Shown: positions 1-10,304 of the stretch, one piece after another | Numbering within the stretch: position 1 is the stretch's first letter | Layout of the letters: every line of letters begins with the position of its first letter | Assembly (NCBI RefSeq): GCF_029201565.1 | Contig: NZ_CP104002.1 | Span: 3,853,501 to 3,917,500, forward strand | Direction of reading: 5' to 3' | Source: Devosia sp. SD17-2 | GTDB lineage: Bacteria > Pseudomonadota > Alphaproteobacteria > Rhizobiales > Devosiaceae | Length of the DNA: 64,000 nucleotides | Notes under the pieces: model-generated | Databases searched by the model: none | What the model saw: only the letters and a program-made list of their open reading frames with translations | Told to the model about the DNA's origin: nothing | Program-made: the position numbers and the translations under genes

Positions 1-2
1 AC

Positions 3-656
3 GCACTGTCCGGGCACATCTTTCTCGGTGAGCGCCAACTTACGGCATTCGAATACCCGTTCCCCTTTAATACCCTCTCCTATGTGTTCCGAGCGTCGGG
101 CCGTTTCTTTTGGGTCGTCGGATATGCAGCACTCTTCTTGAGTCTGGCGCTCGTGCTGCGCCAAAAGAGGATGATTTACCTTATGGTTCTGCCTGTCGCC
201 CTCGCGCTGCAGTGGTACGAAACCGCGCCGCTGCGGGATGACACTCGCCGAATGCTAACCGCTGACGCACCGTTCGACTATTCAGGCTGGACGCAATTGC
301 GCGGCAGAGTAAGCCGTATCGACGTAAGCCCCGAATATGGCTGCGCATCGGATATCGAAAACATGCGCTACGTCTACTTCCATACAGTGGCAGCGCGGCT
401 CGGCGTCCCGATCAACACGGTCTACCAAGCCAGGCAATCGTCTATCTGCAGCCCGCGCACCGACATCGCAACGGAATTGGAGCCCGGTGTTCTCAGAGTC
501 AATCTTGCGCCCAGTGCCGCAGATCTTGCATCGCCATACCTGCGCGCCTCGCTGGCAAATGGCGAGTGCTTTCAGTGGCGGGCATGGCACGGGTTGGTCA
601 TGTGCCTGCCAGGCAGCGATCAAGCAGACTGGGCCGCGCTCAACATTGCGCAGTAG
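3..656 (+). CDS. C-terminal part of a membrane protein (DUF6311-like), cut by window edge
   Basis: The frame is open to the left window edge, so this is the 3' part of a longer gene. A GTG at 84 could only start a truncated product; the codons before it continue a plausible protein. The visible part has the phrase FRASGRFFW followed by two hydrophobic segments and a soluble C-terminal domain. That phrase is typical, as I remember it, of DUF6311 integral membrane proteins found with surface polysaccharide genes. Function is unknown. It converges on the next gene across 342 bases without recognisable features. The family call is tentative; the open frame and membrane character are seen directly. 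Confidence 0.6.
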   Translation, partial: ALSGHIFLGERQLTAFEYPFPFNTLSYVFRASGRFFWVVGYAALFLSLALVLRQKRMIYLMVLPVALALQWYETAPLRDDTRRMLTADAPFDYSGWTQLRGRVSRIDVSPEYGCASDIENMRYVYFHTVAARLGVPINTVYQARQSSICSPRTDIATELEPGVLRVNLAPSAADLASPYLRASLANGECFQWRAWHGLVMCLPGSDQADWAALNIAQ

Positions 657-998
657 CCTTTAACGGTGGGTCATGTCTGGAAGCCCGGAATGAGGGTGTC
701 TAAATTATGCTAGGCTGCGACCCTACGGCCGAAATACAAATTATGACTGCTTTGAAACGTTACAGGTTCGCTCGCGCTCCGATCAATAGGGATACCGCGC
801 CTGTCGCACCCGCCATGCGCCCCCTCGTCCCAGACATTTTCGTTTAGACCTGGGTCCAATTGCGGGCATCTAGGAGCAACCCCCGAGCGCTAAAGGACGG
901 CCAATCCGCGCAGTTGATATTGCGGGACGGCACCGCGCTTTGCCTGTTGCGCAAGATAGATTGGTGACAACTCGATAAAATGGGAGCGGGTGCTGGGC
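657..998. other. Convergent intergenic stretch, no gene seen
   Basis: These 342 bases lie between the 3' ends of two convergent membrane-protein genes. I see no coding frame with a ribosome binding site, no tRNA and no clear T-tailed hairpin. The sequence is mixed in composition and may be a remnant of rearrangement in the surface-polysaccharide region. Confidence 0.5.
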
Positions 999-2318
999 CT
1001 ATTCTGGACACCCGTTGCCACCAAGCGCCGTTCCGTAAGTGACACCATAAAGTTCAGGGAGAGCGAGATGAGGATCAAACGGCTGCCAAGGATGCCCGTC
1101 TGGCACCAGTACAACCGAATCCACGCAGTCCGGCTGCATCAGAATGCTGAGCGTCGGCAAAGTCCAGTAGGGGAAGAACTCTTCATTATCGAGACCTGCT
1201 TGCCCGTATTCTTGCAGTCCACTGTGAGTGCTCAACCGATCTTCCAGATTTTGAAGCGCACTGTACCAGGAAAGCTGAGATGCAGCTGAAACCCCGACAA
1301 AACCGGCGATCAGAATCAGTCCGGACACCGCTATCTGAGGATCTACCGGGCGCCCCCACTTCCCGATCGCCACGCAAATTGCCATCAGCGCTGGCAAAAT
1401 CGTCAGAGTGAGGCTGCGCCCAGAAAAACTCTGCCAAGAATCTGGCACCCCACCGGTCCACCAAACCCAAGTGAGAACTAGCACTCCCGCGGCTGCGGTG
1501 CCGAAGGCGAGGAGCCGATGCGAGAGAACAACGGCCAAGACGAATGGCACCAACAAAACCAGGCTTGCCCAAACTATGGGCTTCTGGAGGGGAATTAACG
1601 CGCTCTGAGCGAACCCAGACATATTGCCAGCGTCTCGGGGAAAGAGAATTCCATGCGCCCCTAACGCCACACCGCAACAAAGAAGCGCCGCCAACACGAT
1701 CCAATATGGCAGACCAACCTGTCCCCGCTGGCCCGGTCTAACAATCCTGAATACACTGACCACGAGCGGCAGCATGAGGATAACAGCTGCCGTTTCGTAG
1801 CACCTCAACACCACGACGGCGCAGAACAAAATCAATATCTGCACGAGTCGAGAAGCCGACGGATATACTGCAAACAAAAGAATTGGCCAAGCGAACAACA
1901 TCAAAATCTGATGCTCACCCATTATTATGTAATCACTAAATAGAGAAACAACCAACAGAGAGAAGCAGAAAACGAAATAAGAATGAAAGCTCGAGCGACA
2001 CAGGTGTGCGCTCAGTAATACTGAGAACGCAAAACATATAAATATGTTAAGAGAATACAGAAATTCGACTACAGACAAGGATGCATCAAAAAACCTCCTG
2101 TAAGTAACAGGAATTATCTGATTAGCAATTTGTGCGAAATTGCGGTGCCAGCCCACAAGGAAAAAGTCTCCCTCGAGCGCAATCGACATCACATACCACG
2201 CACCGTCTGCGGCTATGACCTTTCGAGCCAAGAGAGAGGTTAAAACAGCAGCCGCAACAAGACCTGCCGCGATTACCACAAATCTAAGATTGTCTTCACT
2301 CTCATTCAGACGCGGCAT
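999..2318 (-). CDS. Polytopic integral membrane protein of unknown function
   Basis: A 439-residue protein with about ten hydrophobic helices spread along its length and a short soluble C-terminal tail with several Asp, Glu and Pro. I recognise no family motif. Hydrophobic proteins of this size beside sugar-nucleotide genes are often glycosyltransferases of the GT-C fold, or polymerases and flippases of surface polysaccharides, but nothing here proves that. The start is the ATG at 2318, preceded by AAGGAG six bases away; the TTG just before it is less likely. The 5' half of the gene is visibly richer in A and T than its neighbours, which suggests acquisition by transfer. It diverges from gmd. 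Confidence 0.75.
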   Translation of the reverse strand: MPRLNESEDNLRFVVIAAGLVAAAVLTSLLARKVIAADGAWYVMSIALEGDFFLVGWHRNFAQIANQIIPVTYRRFFDASLSVVEFLYSLNIFICFAFSVLLSAHLCRSSFHSYFVFCFSLLVVSLFSDYIIMGEHQILMLFAWPILLFAVYPSASRLVQILILFCAVVVLRCYETAAVILMLPLVVSVFRIVRPGQRGQVGLPYWIVLAALLCCGVALGAHGILFPRDAGNMSGFAQSALIPLQKPIVWASLVLLVPFVLAVVLSHRLLAFGTAAAGVLVLTWVWWTGGVPDSWQSFSGRSLTLTILPALMAICVAIGKWGRPVDPQIAVSGLILIAGFVGVSAASQLSWYSALQNLEDRLSTHSGLQEYGQAGLDNEEFFPYWTLPTLSILMQPDCVDSVVLVPDGHPWQPFDPHLALPELYGVTYGTALGGNGCPE

Positions 2319-2344
2319 CAAATACTCCTTTAGCTAGCTCATAA

Positions 2345-3469
<1,125 letters not shown>

Positions 3470-3476
3470 GCCTGGT

Positions 3477-3506
3477 GGGCCCGGTGATCCCGGGCCCTTT
3501 TCTTTC
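3477..3506 (+). terminator. Hairpin terminator after gmd
   Basis: GGGCCCGG (3477-3484), a five-base loop and CCGGGCCC (3490-3497) form a perfect eight-pair stem followed by TTTTCTTTC. It sits between gmd and rmd, so rmd may need readthrough or its own promoter. Confidence 0.8.
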
Positions 3507-3529
3507 TACCGACAAGCGGGAATGAGCCG

Positions 3530-4456
3530 ATGAACTCCCTGAGGCTGATGATCACCGGGGCAAATGGCTTTGTGGGCCGCAAGGTGACCGAGGCCGCGCG
3601 GCGCAATCCCGCATTCGAGCTGGTCAAGTTCATCGACGAGACCGGCGCTTCCCCTGACATTGCCGACGCCGATGCTGTCGACCGCGCCATTGCGGCCGCA
3701 CGCCCGGACCGCGTGCTGCATCTGGCGGCAATCGCTGCGCCGCGACAGGCGCAGGCCGATGCGAGCCGGGCCTGGGCGGTCAATTTTTCCGGCACGCTGC
3801 AATTGGCGCAGGCGCTGATGAAACATCGGCCCGAAGCGCGGCTGGTGTGGTCGGGCAGTTCGGAAGCCTATGGCGCGAGCTTTAACCGCGGCCCCCTGCC
3901 CCTCGCGGAAACCGCGGCGCTTGAACCGGCCAATGTCTATGGCGCGACCAAGGCGGCGGCAGACATTGCGCTGGGACAATTGGGGCGCAGCGGCGCACTC
4001 GACACGGCGATTCTCCGCCCCTTCAATCATACCGGCCCGGGCCAGGCGGCCGATTATGTCGTGCCAGCCTTTGCCGCCCAGATCGCCGCCATTGAAAAGG
4101 GCGAGCAGGAGCCGGTGCTCAAGGTCGGCAATCTTGATGCGTTGCGCGACTTTCTCGATGTCGAGGATGTGGTGGCGCTCTATATCGCGGCGCTTCTGGC
4201 CGAAGGCCGGATCGGCGGCGAGGCCTATAATGTGGCGACCGGCAAGCCGGTGCGGATCGGAGACCTGCTGGAGGGCCTCCTCTCCGAGGCGCGGGTGAAG
4301 ATCGGTGTCGAGACCGATCCGGCGCGCTATGCCCCCAATGCGGTGCCCGTGGCCTCCGGCAATCCGGAAAAGGCCCGCGAGCGCTTCAGCTGGGCACCTC
4401 AAATCGCCATTAACGACACGCTGAAGGGCGTGCTCGACGCCCTCCGCGCTTCGTAA
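3530..4456 (+). CDS. rmd: GDP-4-dehydro-6-deoxy-D-mannose reductase
   Basis: Reduces the Gmd product to GDP-D-rhamnose using NAD(P)H. The 308-residue protein is a short-chain dehydrogenase with the nucleotide loop GANGFVG at residues 10-16, the serine of SGSSEAYG and the YGATK catalytic Tyr/Lys. The block RPFNHTGPGQ and the phrase GNLDALRDFLDVEDVV are typical of Rmd rather than GDP-fucose synthase. It lies 60 bases after gmd on the same strand. Together they give a two-step GDP-D-rhamnose route, fed by the ManC enzyme encoded at 11.1-12.5 kb. D-rhamnose is a common O-antigen or exopolysaccharide sugar; the actual polymer is not known. Confidence 0.88.
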   Translation: MNSLRLMITGANGFVGRKVTEAARRNPAFELVKFIDETGASPDIADADAVDRAIAAARPDRVLHLAAIAAPRQAQADASRAWAVNFSGTLQLAQALMKHRPEARLVWSGSSEAYGASFNRGPLPLAETAALEPANVYGATKAAADIALGQLGRSGALDTAILRPFNHTGPGQAADYVVPAFAAQIAAIEKGEQEPVLKVGNLDALRDFLDVEDVVALYIAALLAEGRIGGEAYNVATGKPVRIGDLLEGLLSEARVKIGVETDPARYAPNAVPVASGNPEKARERFSWAPQIAINDTLKGVLDALRAS

Positions 4457-4470
4457 GACGGTTTGGCCGC

Positions 4471-4866
4471 CTACGGCCGTTTTGCCACGAGATCGATTTC
4501 GACCAGCGCGCCCACCGCGAGGGCGGTGACGCCTATCGTCGTGCGGGCCGGGAGTTTGCCGGGGGTGAAGAAGCTTGGCCAGAGCGCGTTGAGGGCGGCG
4601 TAGTCGCGCTCGAACTGGGTGAGATAGATGCGCGCCATGGTGACGTGCTCGAAGGAAAGCCCGATGCCCTCGAGGACAATGGCCAGATTGGCCATGACGC
4701 GGCGGGCCTGGGCCTCAATGCCTTCTGGCAAGGGCGCGTCGGGCGCGGCCGGGTCGGTGGGCATCTGGCCGGTAACGAACACCCAGCCATCGGCCTCGAC
4801 CGCGTGGCTGAAGGGCGCGACGGGGCGCGGGCCGGAATTGACCAGATGATGGATCGGCAGGTTCAC
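4471..4866 (-). CDS. RidA family protein (Rid/YER057c/UK114)
   Basis: A 131-residue protein of the RidA family. RidA proper hydrolyses reactive enamine/imine intermediates made by PLP enzymes; distant members have other or unknown roles. The sequence has the family's features: an N-terminal PFSHAV segment, FVTGQMPTDP, an internal QARRVMANLAIVLE helix and a C-terminal PARTTIGVTALAVGALVEID block. The conserved Arg that binds the carboxylate is present in that last block. Start is GTG at 4866 with AAAGGA upstream. It ends the same strand run as the secreted protein gene upstream, only 11 bases away, so the two probably share a transcript. Confidence 0.85.
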   Translation of the reverse strand: MNLPIHHLVNSGPRPVAPFSHAVEADGWVFVTGQMPTDPAAPDAPLPEGIEAQARRVMANLAIVLEGIGLSFEHVTMARIYLTQFERDYAALNALWPSFFTPGKLPARTTIGVTALAVGALVEIDLVAKRP

Positions 4867-4877
4867 GACAAAATCCT

Positions 4878-5927
4878 TTAGTAGCCGTAGCGGACGCTGT
4901 CTGCGCCCTCGGCGAGATAGGCTGACAGATCGTCCCAGGAGACCCGGGCGGTGGGGGCGCCATACACATAGGGCGCGACCTCATAGGGCTGGAACTGGAT
5001 GACGAGGCCATAGGGATCGGACAGATCCCAGCGGGTCGGATCGATCACCGCGTCGGCGATGTCGTTGTCATCATCGAGATAGAGATTGTCGCCGTGCTCG
5101 GCCCTGAGGGCGTCGGCGGCAAGGCGCAGAAGGGCCTTCTGCCAGCCCTTGCCGGCAAAGAGATCGTCGGCCTCGAGCCAGCGCGATTCAGAGTTGAGAT
5201 AATGCAGATAGGTGACGGCCCAATTGCCGTGGGCGGCGCCGTGACCAAACCAATAGGTGTTGGATTCTAGGGTGATGCGGCCCGTGCCGGCGCGTTCCTT
5301 GAAGAAAATCGTGTTGGTCGTGTCGCTGGTGTCGACCATGTCATATTCGGTCGTGTCGCCGCCAAACCCGGCCTGTTCATCGGCGGTTGCGCGAACAAGT
5401 GTGTTGAAGGCCTCGGCTTCCGGCGTCGTGTCGTCGATCTGCACATAGGCCAGCTCGTGCAGGGCGACGGGGAAATAGGAGTCCGGATTGTCCGCCTCAT
5501 TGGGATCGGGCATCGCCTCGTAGCGGGCCTGCGGATAAAAGCGCGTGCCCTTGATGATGCGGCTTTGCTCGAGCAGGTCGGAGCGGCTGGAAAAAAGGGT
5601 TTCGAGGCAGGAGACGCCGCGCTCGTCATAGCTGCCTGAGTTCAGCGGCTGGGCGTTAGTCGTGCAGGCGCGGCGGGCATGATCGAGCCATGCGCGCTGG
5701 TCGGTGCGCATGGCGGCAAGCGCGGTTTCGCCGAGCCCGCCAATCGCCGTTTGGTAGGTTTTGGCCAGCCGATCATCGGCGGCGGAGAGATCGGGATTGT
5801 CGCAGATGGCCTTTTCGAACGGGGTCGCGGCCTTGGCGCAATCAAAGCTCGCGGCAGCAGCAGGCGCGACGGCGATGGCCGTGTGGAGACCCAGGGCGGC
5901 GGCCAGAAAAATCAGGCGTGACGGCAT
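4878..5927 (-). CDS. Secreted LprI-domain / DUF3298 protein
   Basis: A 349-residue exported protein. The first ~25 residues form a signal peptide ending near AAAA. The mature N-terminus (FDCAKAATPFEKAIC..., then DDRLAKTY) matches the lysozyme-inhibitor LprI N-terminal (DUF1311) domain with its paired cysteines. The C-terminal half resembles DUF3298/RsiV-like domains, with the phrase YWFGHGAAHGN typical of those. Such proteins may bind lysozyme or act in the envelope, but the substrate is unknown. The ATG at 5927 is chosen because GAGGAG precedes it; a TTG five codons earlier would overlap that site. Confidence 0.8.
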   Translation of the reverse strand: MPSRLIFLAAALGLHTAIAVAPAAAASFDCAKAATPFEKAICDNPDLSAADDRLAKTYQTAIGGLGETALAAMRTDQRAWLDHARRACTTNAQPLNSGSYDERGVSCLETLFSSRSDLLEQSRIIKGTRFYPQARYEAMPDPNEADNPDSYFPVALHELAYVQIDDTTPEAEAFNTLVRATADEQAGFGGDTTEYDMVDTSDTTNTIFFKERAGTGRITLESNTYWFGHGAAHGNWAVTYLHYLNSESRWLEADDLFAGKGWQKALLRLAADALRAEHGDNLYLDDDNDIADAVIDPTRWDLSDPYGLVIQFQPYEVAPYVYGAPTARVSWDDLSAYLAEGADSVRYGY

Positions 5928-5993
5928 GAAAAGTCTCCTCAATGAACCAGGTGGCGATTTGGGAATAGCGGGGCCCGGCCGTCAAGTGGGCAA

Positions 5994-7772
5994 TCAGGCA
6001 ACGTGCTGGCCGGCGCGCGCCATGTCGCGATCGAAAATGACGGTGCGGCCGCGGCCCGCTTGTTTGGCGGAGTAAAGCGCGGCGTCGGCCATGGCGGCGG
6101 CAACATCGAGCTTGTCGCCGGTGTCGGCGAGGCAGGCGCCGATGCTGACCGAGGCCGGCAGAAGGCCACCATCGGGCAGAACGATGGCTTCGCCGATCAG
6201 CGCTGACATCACGGCCTTGGTCAGATCACGCAGGCCCTCTGCGGTGCAGTTCGGCACAAAAATGATGAACTCGTCTCCACCCCAGCGGGCGCAGGCCGCA
6301 TCGGCGTCGGTGACAGTTTCGAGACGCCGGGCCATGGCCAGGATCACCGCATCGCCGGCGGCATGGCCGTGGCTGTCATTGATCTGCTTGAATCGGTCGA
6401 TATCGAACAGCACGACGCCGAAGGGGCCTTCGCCAGCGGAGCGGGCATGGGCGGCAGCAAGGCCACGCCGGTTGAGAAGGCCGGTCTGGCCATCTTTGAA
6501 GGCGAGGCGCTCGAGCTCGACGGTTCGTTCGCGCACGCGGGCTTCAAGCTGGCGGGTATTGTCGTCGACGCTGACGGCCATTTCGGTGAGCGCGGCGGAC
6601 AGTCGGCCGATTTCATCCTGGCGGCCATCGCCCATGGCGAGCGCCGGGCCGTAATTGCCGCGGCGCGCATGGTGGACCACGTTTTCGAGGGCGGCGAGGC
6701 GATCGAGCACCTGGCGCTTGAACACCAGCACAAAGACAATGGCGATGAGCCCCATCATCGCGGCGATCAGCAGCCCGATGGGCGCGAACATCCGCCGGTC
6801 GATGATGGTGTCGATATCCATGAAGGTGACGTTGTACCACCCGAGCTTGTCGAGATAGCCGACGCCGACCAGCGTCTCCTTGCCGTCTAGCGTCACGAAG
6901 GCGCTGTCGGCCAGAACGCTTTCAGCCGTGACGTCCTCCATCAGCCGTTTGAGGGTTTCGGTGTCGCCCGGGCCGGAGACCAGCGAGAAGAGGGACCGCT
7001 TGCTGTCGGGGTCATCTTCGAAATTGGCAAGGCTCACCAGCTGTTCGTCGCGGTGGGCCTGGATCATGCCCTGGCGGTCCACGAACATGGAGGTGACGCC
7101 CTTTTGCGGGATATTGACCACTTCCTGGATGAAGGACGACAGGTCGATGCCGGTGCCGAGCACGCCGAGAACATTCTTGCCCTCGCGGATGACGCAGTTC
7201 ATCCAGACCTTGGTGACCCGCAGATTGGCGTCGTTATTGACGTTGAGGTGGCAGCCCTCGGCCAGCGCGAGGGTGGAGTAGTACCAGGCGTCATCGTGCT
7301 TGGCCGGGTCCAGCGTGTAGCGATACTGGTCGCCCGCATAGGCGTTGGACGCGTCGTTGAAATAGTAGTTTCCGGACGTGCCGACGACGAAGAAATAGGA
7401 GCCGTCGGCAAAGTGACGGCGATAGTGCTCCAGTTCGCCAATCCCGCGGCGACGAAGGACGGGATCGTCCTCATCATGCGCCCAGTCGCGAATGGCCTGG
7501 CTGCCCGAAAGGGTCTCGGCGAGCGAGACCTCGCGGATCAGCGACCCAAGGCCACGGTGGCGGTCATAGAGCACCTGTTTTTCGGCAAACAGCGTGCCCA
7601 ACTGGGCCACGGTGGAATTGACGATGAACTGGAAGGCAAAAGACGACGGGACGGCTACGGCCGCAAAGCCGAGCAATACAAGCAGCAAAACCCGCGGGCG
7701 CAGGCTTTCCGCGATCTGGCGGCGCTGAGAAGTGATCGCATAGTCCCCCGCGTTGGCACATTCTCGCGCCAA
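5994..7772 (-). CDS. Membrane-bound diguanylate cyclase with Cache sensor domain
   Basis: Probable c-di-GMP synthase of 592 residues. A transmembrane helix at about 27-50, an extracytoplasmic dCache-like sensor at about 60-310, a second helix at about 329-351, a HAMP-like linker with coiled coil to about 420, and a GGDEF domain to near the end. The catalytic motif GGDEF is intact at 498-502. The inhibitory I-site RxxD normally just before it is absent (Asp and Ala occupy the Arg and Asp positions), so feedback inhibition there is unlikely. The start is a TTG with no obvious binding site; no in-frame ATG lies near, so the N-terminus is uncertain. It stands alone, divergent from nothing related. 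Confidence 0.9.
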   Translation of the reverse strand: MARECANAGDYAITSQRRQIAESLRPRVLLLVLLGFAAVAVPSSFAFQFIVNSTVAQLGTLFAEKQVLYDRHRGLGSLIREVSLAETLSGSQAIRDWAHDEDDPVLRRRGIGELEHYRRHFADGSYFFVVGTSGNYYFNDASNAYAGDQYRYTLDPAKHDDAWYYSTLALAEGCHLNVNNDANLRVTKVWMNCVIREGKNVLGVLGTGIDLSSFIQEVVNIPQKGVTSMFVDRQGMIQAHRDEQLVSLANFEDDPDSKRSLFSLVSGPGDTETLKRLMEDVTAESVLADSAFVTLDGKETLVGVGYLDKLGWYNVTFMDIDTIIDRRMFAPIGLLIAAMMGLIAIVFVLVFKRQVLDRLAALENVVHHARRGNYGPALAMGDGRQDEIGRLSAALTEMAVSVDDNTRQLEARVRERTVELERLAFKDGQTGLLNRRGLAAAHARSAGEGPFGVVLFDIDRFKQINDSHGHAAGDAVILAMARRLETVTDADAACARWGGDEFIIFVPNCTAEGLRDLTKAVMSALIGEAIVLPDGGLLPASVSIGACLADTGDKLDVAAAMADAALYSAKQAGRGRTVIFDRDMARAGQHVA

Positions 7773-7842
7773 CGCCCCATAGTGACGAAATCAGTGTTTA
7801 GACTTCGTTAATCCCCGGATGGGAATTGCCCGTGGGCTGTCG

Positions 7843-8442
7843 CTAACCGGCCAGAAAGTCCCGGCTGCCAAGCAGTTCCTCATTGCGCAGTTCATGCCCG
7901 CCTTCGTGCCAGATCTGCTGAATGGCAGCGCCATTGGCGGCAAAATAATCGGCAAGCGCCTGGGTGGCGCCGGCGGGCGCTATGGGGTCGTGCCGACCGG
8001 CGGTGATCAAAACCTTGCGGCCGCCAAAATCGGCAGGCGGCGGCGCAAAGGGGATCAACGGGTGCATCAGCACCGTGGCGTCGAAAAGCTCGGGATGGGC
8101 GAACTGTACGGCGGCCAGGATATTGGCGCCGTTGGAATAGCCGAGGCCAAGCACCCGCGACGGCTTTCTTGCCGCGACCTGTTCGGCGATGAAACCGGAC
8201 ATAGCGCTGGTGGCGCGGGCGAGATCGTCCATGTCGTAAACGCCTTCGGCGGCGCGGCGGAAATAGCGCAGGGCGCCATGCTCATTGACATCGCCACGCG
8301 GGGCGAGCCGGGCAGCGCCGGGAACGAGCTGGGCGGCCAGATCAAAGAACTGGTTTTCGTCGCCACCGGTGCCGTGGAAAAGGAAGATCAGCGGGGCATC
8401 GGGGGTGGCGCCTTCGGCTGCGCGAAACTGGTAAGCGGACAT
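7843..8442 (-). CDS. Alpha/beta hydrolase, phospholipase/carboxylesterase type
   Basis: A 199-residue cytoplasmic serine hydrolase of the carboxylesterase/phospholipase family (PF02230-like). The oxyanion phrase LFHGTGGDE lies near residue 20-30, the nucleophile elbow is GYSNGA near residue 110, the acid is in TAGRHDPI, and the catalytic His is in EGGHEL close to the C-terminus. Length fits the family. Natural substrate cannot be read from sequence. The ATG at 8442 has GGAGAC upstream. It diverges from the serine dehydratase gene, leaving about 150 bases for two promoters. Confidence 0.85.
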   Translation of the reverse strand: MSAYQFRAAEGATPDAPLIFLFHGTGGDENQFFDLAAQLVPGAARLAPRGDVNEHGALRYFRRAAEGVYDMDDLARATSAMSGFIAEQVAARKPSRVLGLGYSNGANILAAVQFAHPELFDATVLMHPLIPFAPPPADFGGRKVLITAGRHDPIAPAGATQALADYFAANGAAIQQIWHEGGHELRNEELLGSRDFLAG

Positions 8443-8590
8443 TTTACGGGTCTCCTGCGTTGCCTATCCATATCGGGCGAACGCTGCGGGCGGCAATCGG
8501 CTGATCGGGTCACGCTCTGTCGCGGATTTGAAACAATCACCGGCGAGTGGCTGCGATTGCCGGGCGGGACCATTGGGGTATGATGGGCAT

Positions 8591-9985
8591 ATGTTCTTAT
8601 CAGTCTTTGACGTCTTCAAGATCGGTATAGGCCCCTCGAGTTCCCACACAATGGGACCGATGTCGGCGGCCCGGCGCTTTCTCGATGAACTCAAGGACGG
8701 CAATTGGCCCCGCGCCCGGCAGGCAGTGCCCGCCGCGCTGACAGCAAGTCTTCACGGCTCGCTCGCCTATACCGGCATTGGCCATGGCAGCGACCGCGCG
8801 GTGATCCTCGGCCTTGCTGGCCACGATCCGCGCAGCATTGATCCCGACGCGATGGACGGGATCATCGCGGCGGTGACCGCGAGCGGGCATGTGAGCCCGG
8901 ACGGCCACCCAGCCTATCGGTTTCGCCCGGCTGTCGACCTCGTGCTCGACAAGCGCACGCCTCTGCCCGGCCATCCCAATGGCATGCAGTTTTCCGCCTT
9001 CGACGGCGACGGGCAATTGCTGCTGCGGCGCATTTATTTTTCCATCGGCGGGGGATTTGTGGTCAGCGCCGACGAGTTGGCAGCGCTCAAGTCAGCGCCG
9101 GATGCGCGCCAGGACGTGCCCTGGCCCTTCGCCAATGCAGCGGAAATGCTCGACATGGCGAAAGCCTCCGGCCTTTCCATTGCGGCGATGAAGCGCGCCA
9201 ATGAAGAGGCGCGGATCAGCCGGACAAAACTCGATGCCGGGCTCGACGAAATCTGGTCGGTGATGTCGAGCTGTGTGGCGCGCGGGCTGGCGCAAGACGG
9301 ACAATTGCCGGGCGGGCTCAAGGTGCGCCGCCGCGCCAAGGGTATTCACCTGCAGCTCGAAGAAAAATGGCAGCGCAACGAGATCGACCCGCTGATGGCC
9401 AATGACTGGCTGAGCCTCTTTGCCATGGCGGTCAATGAGGAGAACGCGGCAGGCGGGCGCGTGGTGACGGCGCCGACCAATGGCGCGGCCGGGGTCATTC
9501 CGGCGGTTCTGAGCTATGCGCAGAAATTCCATGCCGGGGCGGGCCGGGCGAGCGTGCACGATTTCCTGCTCACCGCCGCGGCCATTGGCGGCATCATCAA
9601 GCACAATGCCTCCATCTCCGGAGCAGAAGTGGGGTGCCAGGGCGAGGTGGGCTCGGCCTCGGCGATGGCTGCGGCGGGGCTTTGCGCGCTAATGGGCGGA
9701 ACGCCCGAACAGGTGGAGAACGCCGCCGAAATCGCGCTCGAGCACCATCTGGGCATGACCTGTGACCCTGTCGGCGGGCTGGTGCAGATTCCCTGCATCG
9801 AGCGCAATGCCTTTGGCGCGGTGAAAGCCGTCACCGCCGCTTCGCTGGCCCTCAAGGGCGACGGCGTCCACGCCGTGCCGCTCGATGTCTGCGTGGAAAC
9901 CATGCGCCAGACCGGCCGCGACATGAGCGAGAAGTACAAGGAAACCAGCCAGGCCGGGCTGGCGGTCAATGTCGTGGCCTGCTGA
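8591..9985 (+). CDS. sdaA: L-serine ammonia-lyase (iron-sulfur dependent)
   Basis: Deaminates L-serine to pyruvate and ammonia in the cytoplasm. The protein is 464 residues, the single-chain form of the [4Fe-4S] L-serine dehydratase with beta then alpha domains. Seen motifs: the N-terminal [18 protein letters not shown] signature, the alpha-domain phrase [20 protein letters not shown], the block [16 protein letters not shown] and [12 protein letters not shown], which carry conserved cysteines for the cluster. Start ATG 8591 matches the family N-terminus; an earlier start at 8528 would add 21 residues with no homology. It is followed by a palindromic repeat. Confidence 0.95.
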   Translation: MFLSVFDVFKIGIGPSSSHTMGPMSAARRFLDELKDGNWPRARQAVPAALTASLHGSLAYTGIGHGSDRAVILGLAGHDPRSIDPDAMDGIIAAVTASGHVSPDGHPAYRFRPAVDLVLDKRTPLPGHPNGMQFSAFDGDGQLLLRRIYFSIGGGFVVSADELAALKSAPDARQDVPWPFANAAEMLDMAKASGLSIAAMKRANEEARISRTKLDAGLDEIWSVMSSCVARGLAQDGQLPGGLKVRRRAKGIHLQLEEKWQRNEIDPLMANDWLSLFAMAVNEENAAGGRVVTAPTNGAAGVIPAVLSYAQKFHAGAGRASVHDFLLTAAAIGGIIKHNASISGAEVGCQGEVGSASAMAAAGLCALMGGTPEQVENAAEIALEHHLGMTCDPVGGLVQIPCIERNAFGAVKAVTAASLALKGDGVHAVPLDVCVETMRQTGRDMSEKYKETSQAGLAVNVVAC

Positions 9986-10004
9986 TATTTTGGGGTTTTT
10001 GAGC

Positions 10005-10121
10005 ACCCCCTCCTAGCCTCCCCCGGAAGTCGGGGGAGGGACGCATTGCGTGTGCCGTGCGTTCGGTGAGGCACGGACCGGCTCCTCCCCCTGGACAGGG
10101 GGAGGTTGGGTGGGGGTTTTA
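10005..10121. repeat. GC-rich palindromic intergenic repeat, copy A1
   Basis: Two arms rich in CCTCCCCC and GGGGGAGG flank a short spacer. The left arm contains the 18-base string at 10007-10024 that is identical at 13747-13764 (copy A2), and both copies end with GGTGGGGGT-type sequence. It lies just after the sdaA stop. It can fold into a large cruciform or RNA hairpin. Confidence 0.75.
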
Positions 10122-10177
10122 GCGGCCCGATATTCTCCATGGCCCAGACTGGCCGGGCAATGACGGCAGGGACAAGC

Positions 10178-10201
10178 CGGCCTATGGAAAATCATAGGCC
10201 G
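10178..10201. promoter_or_regulatory. Nine-pair inverted repeat upstream of porin gene
   Basis: CGGCCTATG at 10178-10186 and its complement at 10193-10201 form a perfect stem with a six-base A-rich loop, about 100 bases before the porin start. There is no T tract, so an operator or mRNA-leader structure is more likely than a terminator. Role unknown. Confidence 0.4.
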
Positions 10202-10304
10202 CCCTGCACCACAATTACCCGGCAAAAATTGCTTGTTGATAACAATCGCCACCAAGACGATTATGATTAACAGAATCACTTTCAGTCAATTTGGGAGAAC
10301 AACT

